A DNA stretch of 64,000 bases, taken from NCBI RefSeq assembly GCF_040869045.1, contig NC_090319.1:64142779-64206778 (forward strand). Direction: 5' to 3'. How positions within the stretch are numbered: position 1 is the stretch's first letter; every line of letters starts with the position of its first letter. The position numbers and the translations under genes are program-made. Below, piece after piece: positions 11,701 through 22,385 of the stretch. This DNA comes from Eurosta solidaginis. Lineage: Eukaryota; Arthropoda; Insecta; Diptera; Tephritidae. Below the pieces are notes generated by a model that was given only the letters and a program-made list of their open reading frames with translations, was not told where the DNA came from and did no database searches.

Positions 11701-12029
11701 TCACCTATAGAACTAAAGCCCATTCCCTTTTAAAATACTTATTATCACCTTTCATTTGATACCCATATCGTACAAACACATTCTAGAGTCAGCCCTGGTC
11801 CACCTTTATGGCGATATCCCTAAATGGCGTCCATCCATAGAACTATGGCCTACTCTCTCTTAAAATACTCTTTAATACCTTCCATTTGATACACATGTCA
11901 TACAACCACATTCCAGGGTTACCCTTGGTTCATTTTCCTACATGGTGATTTTCCCTTATTTTGTCTCCATAGCTCTCAACTGATTATGTAATGTTCGGTT
12001 ACACCCGAACTTAGCCTTCCTTACTTGTT
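8790..12029 (+). mobile_element. Helentron/DINE-like repeat, copy B (complete)
   Basis: A full-length 3.24-kb copy. It starts TTTTATACTCAGTTGAGCAG and ends with the stem TTCGGTTACACCCGAA and CTTCCTTACTTGTT. The motif TATACTCAGnTGAG near the start recurs inverted near the end, making subterminal inverted repeats. A (GTCC)n microsatellite lies at 8937-8968. The first half is a chain of diverged modules, each with a GAAATTTGGTA-like core and a GGGCG/CGCCC palindrome. The second half is a 128-bp tandem array. No transposase is encoded, so movement would depend on a helper. The Helentron assignment is inferred. Confidence 0.75.
10200..11930 (+). repeat. 128-bp tandem array inside copy B
   Basis: About 13 head-to-tail units of roughly 128 bp, each containing TTTGATACCCATATCGTAC, TTCTAGAGTCACCCCTGG and GGCGATATCTCGAAAAGGCG. 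Neighbouring units in the middle are nearly identical while those at both edges have diverged, as expected if the array grows and is homogenised from its centre. Shorter arrays of the same unit lie in copies D, E and I and a long one in copy H. Confidence 0.9.
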
Positions 12030-12533
12030 CGACTTATTAAACTGTTTTGGTTTTGTTTTAAAACAGTTGCAAGAATTAGACTTAATTATAAAAAAAGCTT
12101 AAAGTTTAAAGTAAATGAAATCAATTAATACAGTTGTAAATTGAGAGGTTTCCGGGGAATAGCTTAAAACCAGCGAACTTTTAATAAAAAAATCGAGTCT
12201 CTGCAAAGGTGGCTTTTTATTCAATATGCTATTGTGCCAGAGAGGGGAAAGATGTTTTGCTTGAAGGGCACTTTCTATCAAATTCGTAATTTATTATGTT
12301 GGTAAATATGTTCACAGTGAAAATATAGCTAACATCTCAATAATCTATAGGACAAAAAAACTTCAGAAGGTCGTAGAAAAGGTAAGTAAAAAAAGATGTT
12401 CATTTAGATAAAGATAAACATTTTTTCCATTTCCTCTCGAATGTTAGTTTTTAACTTAAGTACCGAGCTTTGTGCGCTGCTGAAATATTCCTCTTTGATA
12501 CATCGTGAGGTTAGGCCGACATCGGTACAAACT
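12030..12533. other. Unidentified spacer
   Basis: AT-rich sequence between Helentron-like copy B and the hAT element. I see no gene, terminal repeat or tandem repeat. Confidence 0.5.
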
Positions 12534-12546
12534 AGTGTTGGCAAAA

Positions 12547-12632
12547 CATCGATAGTCTATCGATAGTGTCAATGGTTTCTGAACTTTCGATCCATCGATA
12601 GTTCGTTAAAACAATCGTTAAAGCTATCGATT
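12547..12632. repeat. ATCGAT(AG) subterminal repeats of the hAT element
   Basis: At least four ATCGATAG or CTATCGAT words occur within 90 bp directly inside the presumed left end. In hAT elements such clustered subterminal words commonly bind the transposase. That role is inferred here. Confidence 0.5.
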
Positions 12633-12687
12633 ATGTCGCACTTTACGTGAATAGAAACCCTACCAAATTTCTACATATTGGTATCTC

Positions 12688-13513
12688 TTGAGCGAATACG
12701 CCATCTCATTATTTTCTGTGTTATTTGAATTACCGTCAACGTTTTCCAGCTCAGAAAATTATAAATGTGAAAAATTAATAGGCAGCAATCCAGTGTGTGG
12801 CTATTTTTTTAAAAAGTTGAAAACTCTATCTTCGTACAATGCGAGCTTTGTTCCAGTAAATATAAATATTGTGGAAATACCACAAACATATTAAAAGAAA
12901 GCATAACCACAAACTAAAGCGTTTACTTCAAGAGCCATCAACTGAAGAAAACAATTATCTGCATATCCTCTTTGATTCTGAACCAGATGTACCAAAAAAG
13001 AAGAGTGCAATCAAAGATTTCTTAAATCGGGATATATATTATGGCGATAATTCTATAACAAAAACGAATAGATAAAGCATTCATAAAGATGATTGCAGTC
13101 GATATGCAGCCATTTAGATTGTGTGAATATGACGGACTGAGAGAGTTTGTAAGTGTTTTAAATAAGCAGCATCAAATGCCTAGTAGGAGCACGGTAAAAG
13201 GTCACATGCCATGTCATCAAAAATCAAAATATTTTATTACTGCGATTAAAAGTTATAAAACTTGAGGGAAGCCACAGCGCAAATGCTATTGCTACGGTAA
13301 GTTGTCAATTGCACTCTATAATTAAAGGATTAGATATAAAAAAATCTTATTTCCAGGTAATAGACTCGGTAATTGAGGAGTTTAAAATTAAAAACAAAGT
13401 GGTAGCGATTATAACGGATAACGCCACTACAATAGTTAGGGCAGCAGATATTCTTCAAATTCGTCACATACCATGTTTTGTGCATTCAATTAACTTAGCA
13501 ATGCAGGACAGTT
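12688..13513 (+). pseudogene. hAT (ZBED-like) transposase, N-terminal half
   Basis: Several broken plus-strand frames make up the first half of a hAT transposase. The best block (13309-13513) reads YFQVIDSVIEEFK, VAIITDNATTIVRA and HIPCFVHSINLAMQDSF. This is the D..N and C..H region of ZBED-type hAT proteins (compare 'TDNAANM..A' and 'C.AHTLNL' in relatives). Frames before it are separated by stops and shifts, including around 12891-12869, 13075 and 13265. The block stops exactly at the TTAA where piggyBac has inserted, and the protein resumes at 15995. Confidence 0.72.
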
Positions 13514-13517
13514 TTAA

Positions 13518-15990
13518 CCCTATACACATAACCTTCTAAGCTGCCCTTTTAAACATAACCATTCGGCATTTCGACGAGCTATTATTCGCGATATATAAAA
13601 TCGATTGAAAATATATATTTCTGAAAGTGTTAACACACAGTTATATTAACCAAGTATATCTTAAGTAAAACACACAATAAATTTTATTTTTTGTTATTAT
13701 ATTTTTTTTTAATCTATGTTTTTATAAAACGCTCTCTTTTGAGATCACTGTGAGATAACATACTTATAAAATCTAAAAAAAAAACAAACGCAACAAAAAC
13801 AGCCTCTTCTTCTTTGGCGATATTTAACTATGTTCTATTATTAATATGAAAAAAGATTTCATTGCAAATTTTTTGATGCACATTGTGTGCAAAAGTCGAT
13901 TTTGTGTTCACCACAAATTGCAATATTGCATTTCGAGCATGATGACTTTGTCAACGTCTCTTTTTATATGAGCAGAGAATACAGATTCTTCTCTTATTGG
14001 GATTGGGTACTTCTACTGGCTGAAACTCATTGCTGGTAGTTGGCAGACTTTCATCGTGACCTTTGACCCCATTTCCTTTTAATACATGTAGAATATTGTC
14101 TTTACATTCCGTGGCATTGTGTGACACTAATCGGATTTTTAGCCAAGGTTCTACAAGTTTTGAATGTAGCTGCTTCATGAACTCACGCCGGGTAATTATT
14201 GATTGTCCCAGTACAGAAGCGTTATGGCAATAAAGTATGTAGCTGTTGATACAAGATATATTTATCATACCATAAAAGACACACATTGGCCATCGATTTG
14301 TTTTTCTGTTGCATGACATGACTGAGCACATTTGGTCGAACGTGTCTACTCCACCTTTTGTACTATTATAAAACTCGACCATAGACGCCTTTATTGTTTC
14401 GGGATTCACCGATCCCTCTTCATCGCAAGATGATAATAGGTAAACCATTTTTGAGGGTTTAGGTTTGTATGACAGTAGAGTAAGTGGGCCATCGTAACAA
14501 AACATCGATGTATTGATATTTCTCAACCGATTATTTTTCATTTCTTCTGGAATTTCTTTTTTGTTTGCTCGCAATGTTCCTACAATTGTCAACTTATAAG
14601 GCTGCTGAAGTAGCTGCTTCTCTAGTGGTATTGACGTAAACAAATTATCAATGGTAACATTTCTGTTTGAGCCATGTATACTACGAGTAAGTTCTTTGAC
14701 GAAATCCTCTCCTAAAGGCAGCCCTCCAGTATCTGTTCCTTTTCCAAGATATGGCATAGAATCAATCATATATCTAGTGCCACTGTCACACATCATAACC
14801 AATTTAACGCCATATTTTGCCGGCTTATTCGGAATATACATACGAAATTTACATCTCCCACGAAACGCTAATAATTGCTCGTCAATTGTGATATTTGTTC
14901 CAGGCATATAGTTTTGACGGCACTGAGCCATGAGTAATTCCCAAATGTTTCTTATGGGTATAAAAGGATCTTCTGTTTGCTTTTGTTATCGTAAGATTTT
15001 ATCATCAAAACGTAAACACCGAAGAAGAAAGTCGCATCTCTCTTTACTCATGCACGATATATATCTAGTCCCAGAATACTCTATATTGAACAATTCGTTG
15101 AGTGTCAAATGATTATCTTTCAACGCTGCAGTTAATACTAAAATACCAATCAGAGCTCTTATCTCAAATTTGCTAGTTTCACTCTGTGAAAATTTAGCTT
15201 GCTCATAGTTTTCTTTCCTGATTGTAATCTCCGAGTTTGTCCACTTCACAATTTCTTCTAATATTTGATCAGTCATAAAATTCTCAAATAATGCAAGTGG
15301 ATCAGTTATATTTTTGATAGAACGGGCAGGTCCTCTAGCGACACGTACAATATTAATTGAAGATGTCCTTTTTGACCTATTCCCTTTACTTGCAGCCCAA
15401 GTATGTCGTGAGCGACTACGAATGTTACTTCTTGAAAAGCTTAAAATACAAGGATTGTTATTTGAAAGTTGAACTGAAGGAGAACGCGACTCTAGTGAAC
15501 GGTCCAGCGAAAAAAGAGAAGATTGATCTTGTGTATTTAGGGAGTTATCCACGCTGTCAGAATAATCGTCTACGTGATCGCTTTCTACATCATCAAGCTC
15601 CACATTATCTTCAAGTTCGCTGACAGACGAGTCATCCAACACACTGGCATCTTCCTCCTCCAATAAGAAACGAAGAATAGATTCCTCAGATAACACTCCT
15701 CTTGACGACATTAAAAAACTACACAAAATAAAAATACTAAACTGTCACAAAATCTGCACAATTGTAAAAAAAAAAACTACACAAATACTAACCATTCATC
15801 GAAATGACGTACAATTTCTCGGAATCTCAAAAAACTACCCAACTACGCGCCTTACACGTACGCTTCTCAGGAGAGCTCAATGAATACTGAGTTGACAAGT
15901 AAAGGTATGGCGATCATCCTGCATATTAAAAGGTTACAACGATATTTCTATCTTCTGTTCGACGATTCGACGAAGGTTAGGTGTATAGGG
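13518..15990 (-). mobile_element. piggyBac-family transposon, 2473 bp
   Basis: The ends are CCCTATACACATAACCTT on the left and, reverse-complemented, CCCTATACACCTAACCTT on the right, so the 18-bp terminal inverted repeats differ at one base. Both ends abut TTAA (13514-13517 and 15991-15994), the piggyBac target duplication. Inside is one minus-strand transposase gene. Excising it at one TTAA brings the two halves of the host hAT transposase next to each other, which confirms the boundaries. Confidence 0.95.
13859..15726 (-). pseudogene. piggyBac transposase, two lesions
   Basis: A DDE/DDD transposase of the piggyBac (DDE_Tnp_1_7) family, which cuts and pastes at TTAA. The N-terminal 100 residues are acidic and Ser-rich. 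The catalytic Asp residues appear at about 282 (NITIDEQLLAF), 360 (NVTIDNLFTSIPL) and 461 (KGGVDTFDQM). The Cys-rich C-terminal domain (CSKC, CGEH, CTQC) ends at 13859. Two lesions break it: an in-frame TAA (14986-14988, after about residue 246) and a one-base frameshift at about 13951 that separates the Cys-rich tail. Total length without lesions would be about 620 residues, normal for the family. Few lesions indicate a fairly recent insertion. Confidence 0.93.
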
Positions 15991-15994
15991 TTAA

Positions 15995-16667
15995 AAGCAA
16001 ACATTTTGAAAACATTTTAAAAAAGTGTATAAGTCTGGTAACATATTTTCGTTAAAGTACGTTAGCTTCCGACAAATTACGTCAAATACAGAGACTCAAC
16101 TATAAAGAAGAGCTGAAACTAATTCAACAAGTATGTACTAGATGGAACAGCTCATATTATATGATGGAACGCATTTCTAAAGTAAAAACGGAACTATCAG
16201 CAGCTCCTGCGGATTGTGAAAAAGCCCCACCTGCTCTCACTGTCGAAGAGTATGGTGAAATCGATGAAATTTTAAAAATGCTCCCACCTTTTGAAGTAGT
16301 AACAAAAAAGATATCAGGATAAAGCTACACAACTTCTTCCTTGGTAATACCTCTTGTTCGTGGAATCACGCTGCAGTTGAAAGAATTGGAAAAATAAATT
16401 AATACTGACTGTGCAAAAGGCGTATTGAAGCTAAGGCAATATATAGAGAAACCAGTTATTGATAAAGACCAATGTCTTCTCTTATATTGGACGTCTTCTT
16501 CTAATGGCTTGAAGAAACTTGCTGACAAGCATTTATGCATTCCCGCAACATCAGTGCCATCTGAGCGCATATTTTCGAAAGCCGGCCACATACATAGTGA
16601 AAAAAGAAACATATTGAAAGATACCAATTTATATTTTTTAAAGCAAAATATCAAATACTTTGATTGA
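15995..16667 (+). pseudogene. hAT (ZBED-like) transposase, C-terminal half
   Basis: Continuation of the transposase interrupted at 13513. Plus-strand blocks read CTRWNSSYYMMERI (the TRWNSTYYM block of ZBED/hAT proteins), then EYGEIDEILKMLPPFEVVTKKISG. The C-terminal dimerisation region is LADKHLCIPATSVPSERIFSKAG...EKRNIL. Stops and a frameshift lie at 16318-16425. Ends YFD then TGA at about 16667. It is non-functional both from these lesions and from the piggyBac insertion. Confidence 0.82.
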
Positions 16668-16670
16668 AAC

Positions 16671-17215
16671 CATATCCGCCATATTCACAATCAATTATGC
16701 AAGACTGTTCTAGAATATGTGATTATCTCTGAAATATTTTGGCAGTAGGCAAATTAAATCATTTTACTGTGAAACATAACTTTTCATCTGTGTATATTTA
16801 ATATAGTTTATGTCATTAACTTGTTTGTTACATTCAAAAAGGATTCGATATAAATAAACTTTCGTTTAATAATAATTCTTCTATATTTCATTATCAAGTT
16901 TTCTGAATGTTTTATTTCTACTAATGACGAAATAAGCGAACTATGTGTACTTGTCTGTATTAAGTCAATAAAAATACACACAGCACATAATCTTTTTAAC
17001 TTAATACCACAATTCAACTATGCAAATACATAACATGACTCCACAAAAAACAATTTGTTCTTTGTCCTAAAGTTTACTTCATTATTTTCTGTTTTATTAT
17101 AAACAAAAACGAAAAGAAAACACCTTTTTTCGGTATAAAGTTTGCTTTCATAATAGTTATAGTAACAATACTCATGGCGCTAGAGGTGTTTTGTACAAAT
17201 CTAGAATAACCTAAA
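16671..17215. other. Spacer before the zinc-motif gene relic
   Basis: AT-rich, no gene. It may contain the lost 3' end of the hAT element and the 5' flank of the relic starting at 17216. No TATA box or terminal repeat can be assigned with confidence. Confidence 0.4.
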
Positions 17216-17251
17216 ATGACGTCGCGAAAGTGTAAATATGAAGCTGATGAT

Positions 17252-18282
17252 TTTTTATACTCAGCGTGCTTTGCTCACAGAGTATATTAACTTTGATTGG
17301 TGAACGGTTGGTTGTACAGGTATAAAGGAATCGAGATAGATATAGACTTCCATATATCAAAATGATCAGTGTCGAAAAAAAAATTTTATGGAGCTATATC
17401 CGTCCGTCCGTCCGTCCGTCCGTCTGTCCGTTAACACGATAACTTGAGTAAATATTGAGATATATTCACCAAATTTGGTACACGAGCTTATCTGGACCCA
17501 GAATAGATTGGTATTGAAAATGAGCGAAATCGGAAGTTAACCACGCGCACTTTTTATATATAAAACATTTGGGAAAACACAAAAAACTTGATTATTTAGT
17601 AAATAATACACCTAGAATGTTGAAATTTGACATGTGGACTGATATTGAAATGGGCGTGGCAACGCCCACTTGTGATAAAATCAATTTTACAAATATTATT
17701 AATCATAAATCAAAAATCGTTAAACCTATCGTAACAAACTTCGGCAGAGAGGTTGCCTTTACTATAAGGAATGCTTTGAAGAAAAATTAGCGAAATCGGT
17801 TAAGGACCATATAAAAGATTCTTAAAAGGGTCGTGGACGACTAAAATAAGCTCTTTCTTTGCAAAAAAGAGCTTTATATCAATGGTATTTCATTTCCCAA
17901 GTGGATTTATAACAATAAATAGGAAACCTTCAAATTTTAAATAATGGGCATGGCACCGCCCCTTTTATGACTAAGCAATTTTCATGTTTCATGCCATAAC
18001 TCGAAGCAAAATTAACGGATCGTAATAAAATTGGGTACACACATTTTCCCTATAGTTGAAAATATTTCTAGTAAAAATTGGCGGGATCGGTTAAAGACTA
18101 CGGCAACTTAGACATAAAATAAATTAAAATGGGTCGTATACTAGAATAATAAGCTATAACTTAGCAAAAAAATAGTTTTTAGTGTTATGTAAAAAAGTAA
18201 TTTATCTGAAATGAGATGTGAAATTGAAGCTCACGCTGAGTATATAATGATCGGTTACACCCGAACTTAGACACCTTTACTT
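17252..18282 (+). mobile_element. Helentron/DINE-like repeat, copy C, inside an exon
   Basis: A 1.03-kb copy of the second subtype, with TTGAGATATATTCACCAAATTT rather than the ATCTTGATG version shown by copy B. The left end TTTTATACTCAG and right end CGGTTACACCCGAACTTAG...TTACTTGT are present; a (GTCC)n tract lies at 17400-17428. It has no 128-bp array. It lies between codons of one exon of the zinc-motif gene, with T residues at both junctions, in keeping with TT-type target use by Helentrons. Confidence 0.72.
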
Positions 18283-18450
18283 GTTGTATATGTGGGAAAT
18301 TTATTAATGTTCGAGGTATAAAATATGAATTAAATACATCTCTCATCCTCTGTGAAGCCTACGAAGTATATTTTGGCTGTCCTGTTTGGAATCAAGACAA
18401 GACATGGGCTCCACAAGTTGCTTGTAGTTATTGTAAAAGATGTTTGGAAG

Positions 18451-18519
18451 GTAAGCAAATTTTATTTAAATAGTAAATTAAATAAAGTAGACATATTGAT
18501 TCCTCTTTCTATATTTTAG
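18451..18519 (+). other. Short intron in the zinc-motif relic
   Basis: A 69-bp intron with donor AAG|GTAAGC and acceptor TATTTTAG|G. Removing it keeps the frame (LEG|WYRG). The intron means this copy arose by DNA-level duplication or transposition rather than from mRNA. Confidence 0.7.
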
Positions 18520-19009
18520 GTTGGTATCGAGGTGAGAAAAGATCTATGAAATATGCAACACCAAGAATCTGGCGAGAACTAACAGACGACGTTAAAGACT
18601 GCTACTTTTGCATTGTTAATCCGAGTAAAAGACGTAGAAATGCAAAACCCGTCGAATATTCTGATCTTATATCTTCTTCTGCTCCAGTTTAATACGATCT
18701 GACGTACCAGAGCCACCGAAAAAATTATCGCAGAGAAGTGGATCATCTATTAGTTCTTATAAAAGCAATGCCGATAAGGAGTTTTTACCGATACCAGAAC
18801 AACCAAAACATCATTTCATCACTACTGAAGATTTTAATGATTTGATTAGAGATTTAAATTTACTAAAAAGTAAAGCAGAGGTTTTAGGCTCTTCTTCGAA
18901 CAACGTTATAAGGCCAATATAATGAAAACGTGATGGGAGATTATATTTGGGGTTTATTGAGGGATAGTACCTATGAACATAAAAGAAAAAGTAAAAGTGA
19001 ACACTTTTA

Positions 19010-19424
19010 AATCATTTTCCACTTTTTTGTAAGTTATTTCGATATTAAAACTTAATAAATATATTTATTTGAATTGTTCCATTTTCAAGTAAAAATTAAA
19101 AGCGCAGATTTTGAAAGGTTTCGTTCAAGCGGTTTCCTAAATAGGAAAGCAAACTTTTTCATGTCATATATATTTTTTTTGTGTTGACCCCTTTAATCAA
19201 ACAATAACAAGGAAATTTTATTTTGAAAGACAGTGCCAAAATGTATTTGCGTGGAACATAAATATAAATACCTTGAATTTGTTATTTTGATAGACCAAAA
19301 GTTTTTTGTTCAACTGATTAAAGATTTTCATTTATATTCATTGAACAACTAAATAGGTTTTCTATGCAATGTTGGTCGCGAGCGTACGTACGCTTGAAAA
19401 AAAGGAGGAACAACATATTTGTTT
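19010..19424. other. 3' flank of the relic, no gene seen
   Basis: AT-rich. AATAAA-like words at about 19049-19056 could be the old polyadenylation signal of the relic. Nothing else is recognised. Confidence 0.4.
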
Positions 19425-20735
19425 ACATTTTTATACTCAACCGAGTAGAGCTCACAGAGCATATTAACTTTGTTCGCATAACGGTAATCCGTAACGGCAT
19501 AAACTAATCGAGATAGATATAGACTTCTATATATCAAAATGATCTGGGCGAAAAAAGAAATTCATTTAGCCATGTCCGTCCGTCCGTAAACACGATAACT
19601 TGAGTAAGTTTTGAGGTATCTTAGTGAAATTTGGTACGTAAGTTCCTGGGCACTCATCTCAGATCGCTATTTAAAATGAACGAAATCGGACTATAACCAC
19701 ACCCACTTTTTCGGTATCGAAAATTTCGAAAAACAGAAAAAGTGCGATAATTCATTACCAAAGATGGATAAAGCGATGCAACTTGGTAGGTAGGGTTGAC
19801 CTTATGACGCAGAATAGAAAATTTTTAAAATTTTGGACAATGGGAGTGGTACCGCCCACTTTTAAAAGAAGGATATTCAAAAGTTTTGCAAGCTGTAATT
19901 TGGCAGTCGTTGAAGATATCATAATGAAATTTGGCAGGAACGTTACTCCTATTACTGTATGTGTGCTAAATAAAAATTAGCAAAATTGGATGAAGAACAC
20001 GCCCGATTTTTAAAAAAAAAATTTTAAAAGTCAAATTTTAACAAAAAATTTAATACCTTTACTGTATGTAAGTAAATTATGCCAACATTCAACTCCAGCA
20101 ACGAAATACAAAAATAAATGAAAATTTCAAAATGGGCGTGGCTCTGCCCTTTTTCATTTAATTTGTCTAGAATAATTTTAATGCCATAAGTCGAACAAAA
20201 ATTTACCAATCCTTGTGAAATTTGGTAAGGGCATAGCTTCTATGCCGATAACTGTTTTCTGTGAAAATGAGCGGTTGACGCCAGGCCTAGTTTTTATACA
20301 CAGTCGACCGTCTGCCCTTCCTCTTGGCCGTTTCTATACCAAATACGAAAAAAGGGATGAAATGTGGTGATTCTGGGTCACCCTGGTCCACATTTTGGTT
20401 GATATCTCGAAAACGCCTTCACTTATACTACTAAGGGCCACTCCCTTTAAAACCCTCATTAATACCTTTAATTTTATACCCATTTCGTACAAACACATTA
20501 TAGAGTCACCCCAGGTCCACCATTATGCCGATATCTCGTAAAGGCGCCCACCTATAGAACTAAGGATCCCTCCCTTTTAAAATACTCTTTAATACCTTCC
20601 ATTTGATACGCATGTCATACAAACACATTCCAGGCTTACCCTAGGTTCATTTTCCTACATGGTGATTTTCCCCTATTTTGTCTCCAAAGCTCTCAGCTGA
20701 GTATGTAATGTTCGGTTACACCCTACAGCCTATCT
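19425..20735 (+). mobile_element. Helentron/DINE-like repeat, copy D
   Basis: Starts TTTTTATACTCAACCGAG and ends near GTTCGGTTACACCC, after which the usual CTTACTTGTT tail is replaced. Contains the GATGAAACTTGGTA/GGGCG modules and about two units of the 128-bp array (20370-20640). A frame at 19783-19980 is an accidental opening in the modules. Confidence 0.7.
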
Positions 20736-20742
20736 TAAGGCC

Positions 20743-21222
20743 CCATTACTGATACTTAGCATAGACTTGACTTGACTTGGCGTAAACTTGGCAAGTTAGC
20801 CTTGATTATACCAGGCATGCTTAACGAACGAAACGATATCATTTCGTTACGATAATCAACGCTAATAAACGAAACGAAGTCACTTCGTTGCGTTTATTAA
20901 CGTTGATTATCGTAACGAAATGATATCGTTTCGTTCGTTAAGCATGCCTGGATTATACTCTACTTAGCGCATACAATCTGGCATCATAATCAATAAATGT
21001 CAATTTGTATGACAAAATGTCAAAATGAAATGGAAACAATCAAATGGCATCTCAAAATGTAAACGTCACTTAGAACTTACATAGGAAATCAAGATTCAAC
21101 AGACTTCTAAGTCAAGTTAAGTGTTGCTAAGTTTTGGGTAATCAGTAACATGCAATGTTCATTTAACAGAACTGTAAGTGACAGTTCTCAAGCCAAGTCT
21201 ATGCTAAGTATCCAGTAATGGG
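20743..21222. mobile_element. MITE with CCCATTACTG inverted ends
   Basis: The left end CCCCATTACTGATACTTAG and right end CTAAGTATCCAGTAATGGG are inverted copies of one another, continuing into TAGACTTG on both sides (about 27 bp, one indel). The 480 bp between them has no coding capacity and contains a younger foldback element at 20812-20950. The superfamily is not resolved because the target duplication is unclear. Confidence 0.7.
20812..20950. mobile_element. 139-bp foldback MITE, hAT-like, 8-bp TSD
   Basis: The element is almost one perfect palindrome: CAGGCATGCTTAACG at one end, CGTTAAGCATGCCTG at the other, with arms of about 60 bp each meeting near 20878. It is flanked by the exact 8-bp duplication GATTATAC (20804-20811 and 20951-20958). 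CAGG ends with 8-bp duplication point to the hAT superfamily. A longer relative lies at 53167-53757. Confidence 0.9.
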
Positions 21223-21240
21223 CAAAGAGAGTAGATTAAT

Positions 21241-22248
21241 AAGAGGGAGCATTGTAGAGTCGTTCATTCTCCACAAAGTGGGACGGCTGCACCAGGAATA
21301 CACCATACGTTTTGCTCCTGCTTCGTTTTCACCATCTGGATTAAAAAAGTCATGAGCCTGGGCATTCGCGCAATTTTAGTGATGTAAATTGCATGCCGCC
21401 AGCGCCAATGCGGTGCCAGCTCAATGGTAACTCATTGACGCAATAACTCAAAGCGAATTTTTGACGCTACTAAGTAGTGAGTGCGTAGTACATTTCACTT
21501 GCGCTATTGAGTGAAACGTCTTTTGTGTGTCAGGCACGAGTTTGGTGTTATTGGCGCTACTGGCAATGATGACACTGAGCTGATGACGGTAGCGCTGGTA
21601 GTTCAGCTTTTGAATCAGAGAAAGAATTGATGACCCGTGTAAATTATTATGGCTTTGGCTATTATTGGCTGTGACTTTGAACTAAATAAATGTTTCGGAC
21701 AAAACAAGCAGAGTCATTTTTGAGTTGTATATTTTAGATTTAATGCACAATTAATATGGGTGTGTTTGAGCAGCCAAATAATAACAGTAGTATTGCTAAA
21801 GTGCTGCTTAGTTGATGGAATGTCGCTAATTTCCTAGAGATGATCAATAGATTGTCAACATTTTGTTCAACGAACGCGCGAAATTGCCACATCTGCTCAA
21901 ATGTCGCTGAAGAACGTTATCCGCTGTCATAAAAAGTAACACTGCTGCAGCTCGAACACACCCTATATCGAGAAAGTAACAAATAGACAACTTAGCTTTT
22001 TTTTACAAATCGCTTGGCTGAGATTTTCATTTGTTGATTTAACTTAAGCTATTATGCCAATATTTTTCAGCCAGCTTATTTTCAAATAGGTAATTTTTCC
22101 AAAGGCAAAATAAATTACAGAGTTATACAGCCTTCAAAATTCAGCTATGTTGAGGCGGACAGCATAGCAAAAGGTATGGTGAATTCCTCGTACAGCCGTC
22201 CCACAATTTCCACAAAGCTTTAGAACTCTACAATGTACCATCTTATAT
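21241..22248. mobile_element. Inverted-repeat element with ~70-bp ends
   Basis: 21241-21310 (CATTGTAGAGT, CCACAAAG, GGGACGGCTG, ACACCATAC) recurs inverted at 22173-22248 (GTATGGTG, CAGCCGTCCCAC, CTTTGTGG read inversely, ACTCTACAATG). The arms share most bases but not all. The 860 bp between have no gene; 21370-21640 is relatively GC-rich with short inverted words. It is probably a non-autonomous DNA transposon, superfamily unresolved. Confidence 0.65.
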
Positions 22249-22385
22249 TTAGAGAGTCTTTGATTCAACACATTTCATCACTTGATATCCTGCATTTCAT
22301 ATCGAGTTGAGGTGAAGTTGAAAAAAGTCTCCTAGGTGGTACCACCAAAACCATAGGCTGTTTATTGTGAAAAATAAATTATATA

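Larger units (their letters stand above)
12534..16670 (+). mobile_element. ZBED-type hAT transposon, split by piggyBac
   Basis: A hAT element whose left end begins TAGTGTTGGCAAAACATCG. It is followed by repeated ATCGATAG motifs (12549-12632) that could serve as subterminal transposase sites. The transposase reading frame is split at 13514-15994 by a piggyBac element. No matching inverted terminus is visible on the right, so I end the feature at the transposase stop; the true 3' end is lost or lies within 16671-17215. Confidence 0.6.
17216..19008 (+). pseudogene. Relic of a Cys-rich (CxxC) arthropod gene family with intron
   Basis: A start codon at 17216 opens MTSRKCKYEADD. After a Helentron-like insertion (17252-18282) the frame resumes CCICGKF, then CEAYEVYFGC, SYCKRCLEG. 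An intron (18451-18519, GTAAGC...TTTTAG) joins in frame to WYRGEKRSMKYATPRIWREL and CYFC. After a frameshift near 18685 it continues TTEDFNDLIRDLNLLKSKAE to a stop at 18920-18922. A last piece reads MGDYIWGLLRD, HKRKSKSEHF. I recall a multi-copy arthropod protein family with this N-terminus, the 'LNDLVRDL' block and the 'DYCW.L.R' C-terminus, separated by several hundred residues. If so, the middle is deleted here. Function unknown. Confidence 0.6.

Noticed and set aside
10200..11930. CRISPR-like regular repeats
   Set aside because: Units of 128 bp are contiguous without unique spacers, inside a eukaryotic transposon.
19783..19980. Short frames in Helentron-like copies (also 7-8 similar ones)
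   Set aside because: They recur in each copy by shared sequence but are interrupted at different points and lack motifs.
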